From Methanobrevibacter sp. (GTDB lineage Archaea; Methanobacteriota; Methanobacteria; Methanobacteriales; Methanobacteriaceae): a stretch of 62,359 nucleotides of DNA. This document shows, in pieces, positions 62,085-62,359 of this stretch. Made by a program: the position numbers and the translations under genes. Below the pieces are notes generated by a model that was not told the origin of the DNA, did no database searches, and was given only the letters and a program-made list of their open reading frames with translations. The stretch lies in assembly GCA_017407115.1 (NCBI GenBank), contig JAFQXD010000067.1, forward strand, positions 1 to 62,359, given 5' to 3'. Position 1 is the stretch's first letter, and every line of letters starts with the position of its first letter.

Positions 62085-62359
62085 CTACCTCGAGCTGTAG
62101 AGCTCGAGGATTCTTACTTCACGGGCTGTAGATGCTAATGCCTCTAGAATTACCGTGCTAACCCCCCAGTCCCTGAGGTTCACTAAATTTTCATGATAGA
62201 TTCTCAAACCTTCCATTTGTATGTTTTTTGCAGCATTCGCGTCCCTGTCATGGTGTGTGCCGCATTCGGGGCAAGTCCATTCTCTTTGATTTCTTTTGAG
62301 ATTTTTGTTGTAGTATCCGCATTGGTGGCAATTTTTGCTTGATGGAAACCACCTGCTGA
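62085..62359 (-). mobile_element. tnpB: 3' end of IS200/IS605 tnpB, cut by the window edge
   Basis: The last 90 codons of a TnpB (OrfB) nuclease. A zinc finger (CHQCG...CPECG) is followed by [10 protein letters not shown], the third RuvC aspartate region, and the basic tail ends ILELYSSR and a stop at 62085. TnpB is an RNA-guided DNA nuclease whose guide (omega) RNA is made from the 3' end of the gene and the element's right end. The rest of the gene lies outside the window. A strong hairpin overlaps its last codons. Confidence 0.85.
62088..62109. repeat. perfect hairpin in the tnpB 3' end
   Basis: CCTCGAGCT (62088-62096), loop GTAG, AGCTCGAGG (62101-62109): a perfect 9-bp inverted repeat in the last codons of tnpB. 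It could be a stem of the omega-RNA scaffold or a transposase hairpin. Confidence 0.65.

Noticed and set aside
1..62359. tRNA, rRNA and CRISPR genes
   Set aside because: Intergenic regions were read on both strands and none showed cloverleaf-type sequence, rRNA-like stretches or spaced repeats.

Overview
The window looks like a chromosomal segment of a Methanobrevibacter-like methanogenic archaeon. Coding sequence is AT-rich. The DNA-repair genes are archaeal in type (NurA, HerA, Mre11, Rad50). Promoters carry TTTATATA boxes, many genes start behind GGTG/GAGG ribosome-binding sites, and secreted proteins have the short KK-hydrophobic signal peptides and Ig-like domains of methanobacterial surface proteins. 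About 13 genes encode one or more CxxC zinc ribbons. There are no rRNA or tRNA genes and no CRISPR array.

Layout. 0.2-7.8 kb: small zinc-ribbon, secreted and SHOCT-type proteins, then a Cas4-like nuclease fused to a DUF2779 exonuclease domain. 8.0-15.8 kb: a visibly AT-rich accessory island with a MazG-type pyrophosphohydrolase, a nuclease-helicase (DUF2075), a decayed LlaJI-type restriction endonuclease, coiled-coil and zinc-ribbon proteins, a small ABC-type ATPase followed at once by a protein with a PD-(D/E)XK-like signature, and a HEPN protein with an unknown partner. 16-17.5 kb: membrane-anchored zinc-ribbon and OB-like proteins. 17.5-24.1 kb: the end-resection operon nurA-herA-mre11-rad50, closed by a hairpin terminator.

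24.5-25.4 kb: a frameshifted small gene and a DUF2283 antitoxin-like pair. 25.7-34.5 kb: a conserved-looking but functionally obscure cluster with a CbbX/EccA-type AAA+ ATPase, an XpaC-like membrane protein, two winged-helix regulators, a TPR-HIRAN protein, two SseB-like paralogues, a zinc-ribbon zincin and several small proteins. It is my best candidate for an undescribed multi-gene system, together with the ATPase/nuclease-like pair at 13.3-14.9 kb.

35-51.7 kb: UspA, then a cell-surface glycan locus with an acyltransferase, three tandem GT2 enzymes, UDP-glucose dehydrogenase, a large GT2, two pyruvyl-transferase-like enzymes, a GT4 and another GT2. It is interrupted by an amino-acid ABC transporter. 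51.7-56.5 kb: a PAP2-like membrane protein, a flavodoxin-MarR-MATE operon with a clear candidate operator, and a second acyltransferase. 56.5-62.36 kb: an OYE-family oxidoreductase, an Asp/Trp-rich tandem-repeat surface protein, a purine permease, the MntP manganese exporter, a secreted membrane-anchored protein, and the 3' end of an IS200/IS605 tnpB running off the window.
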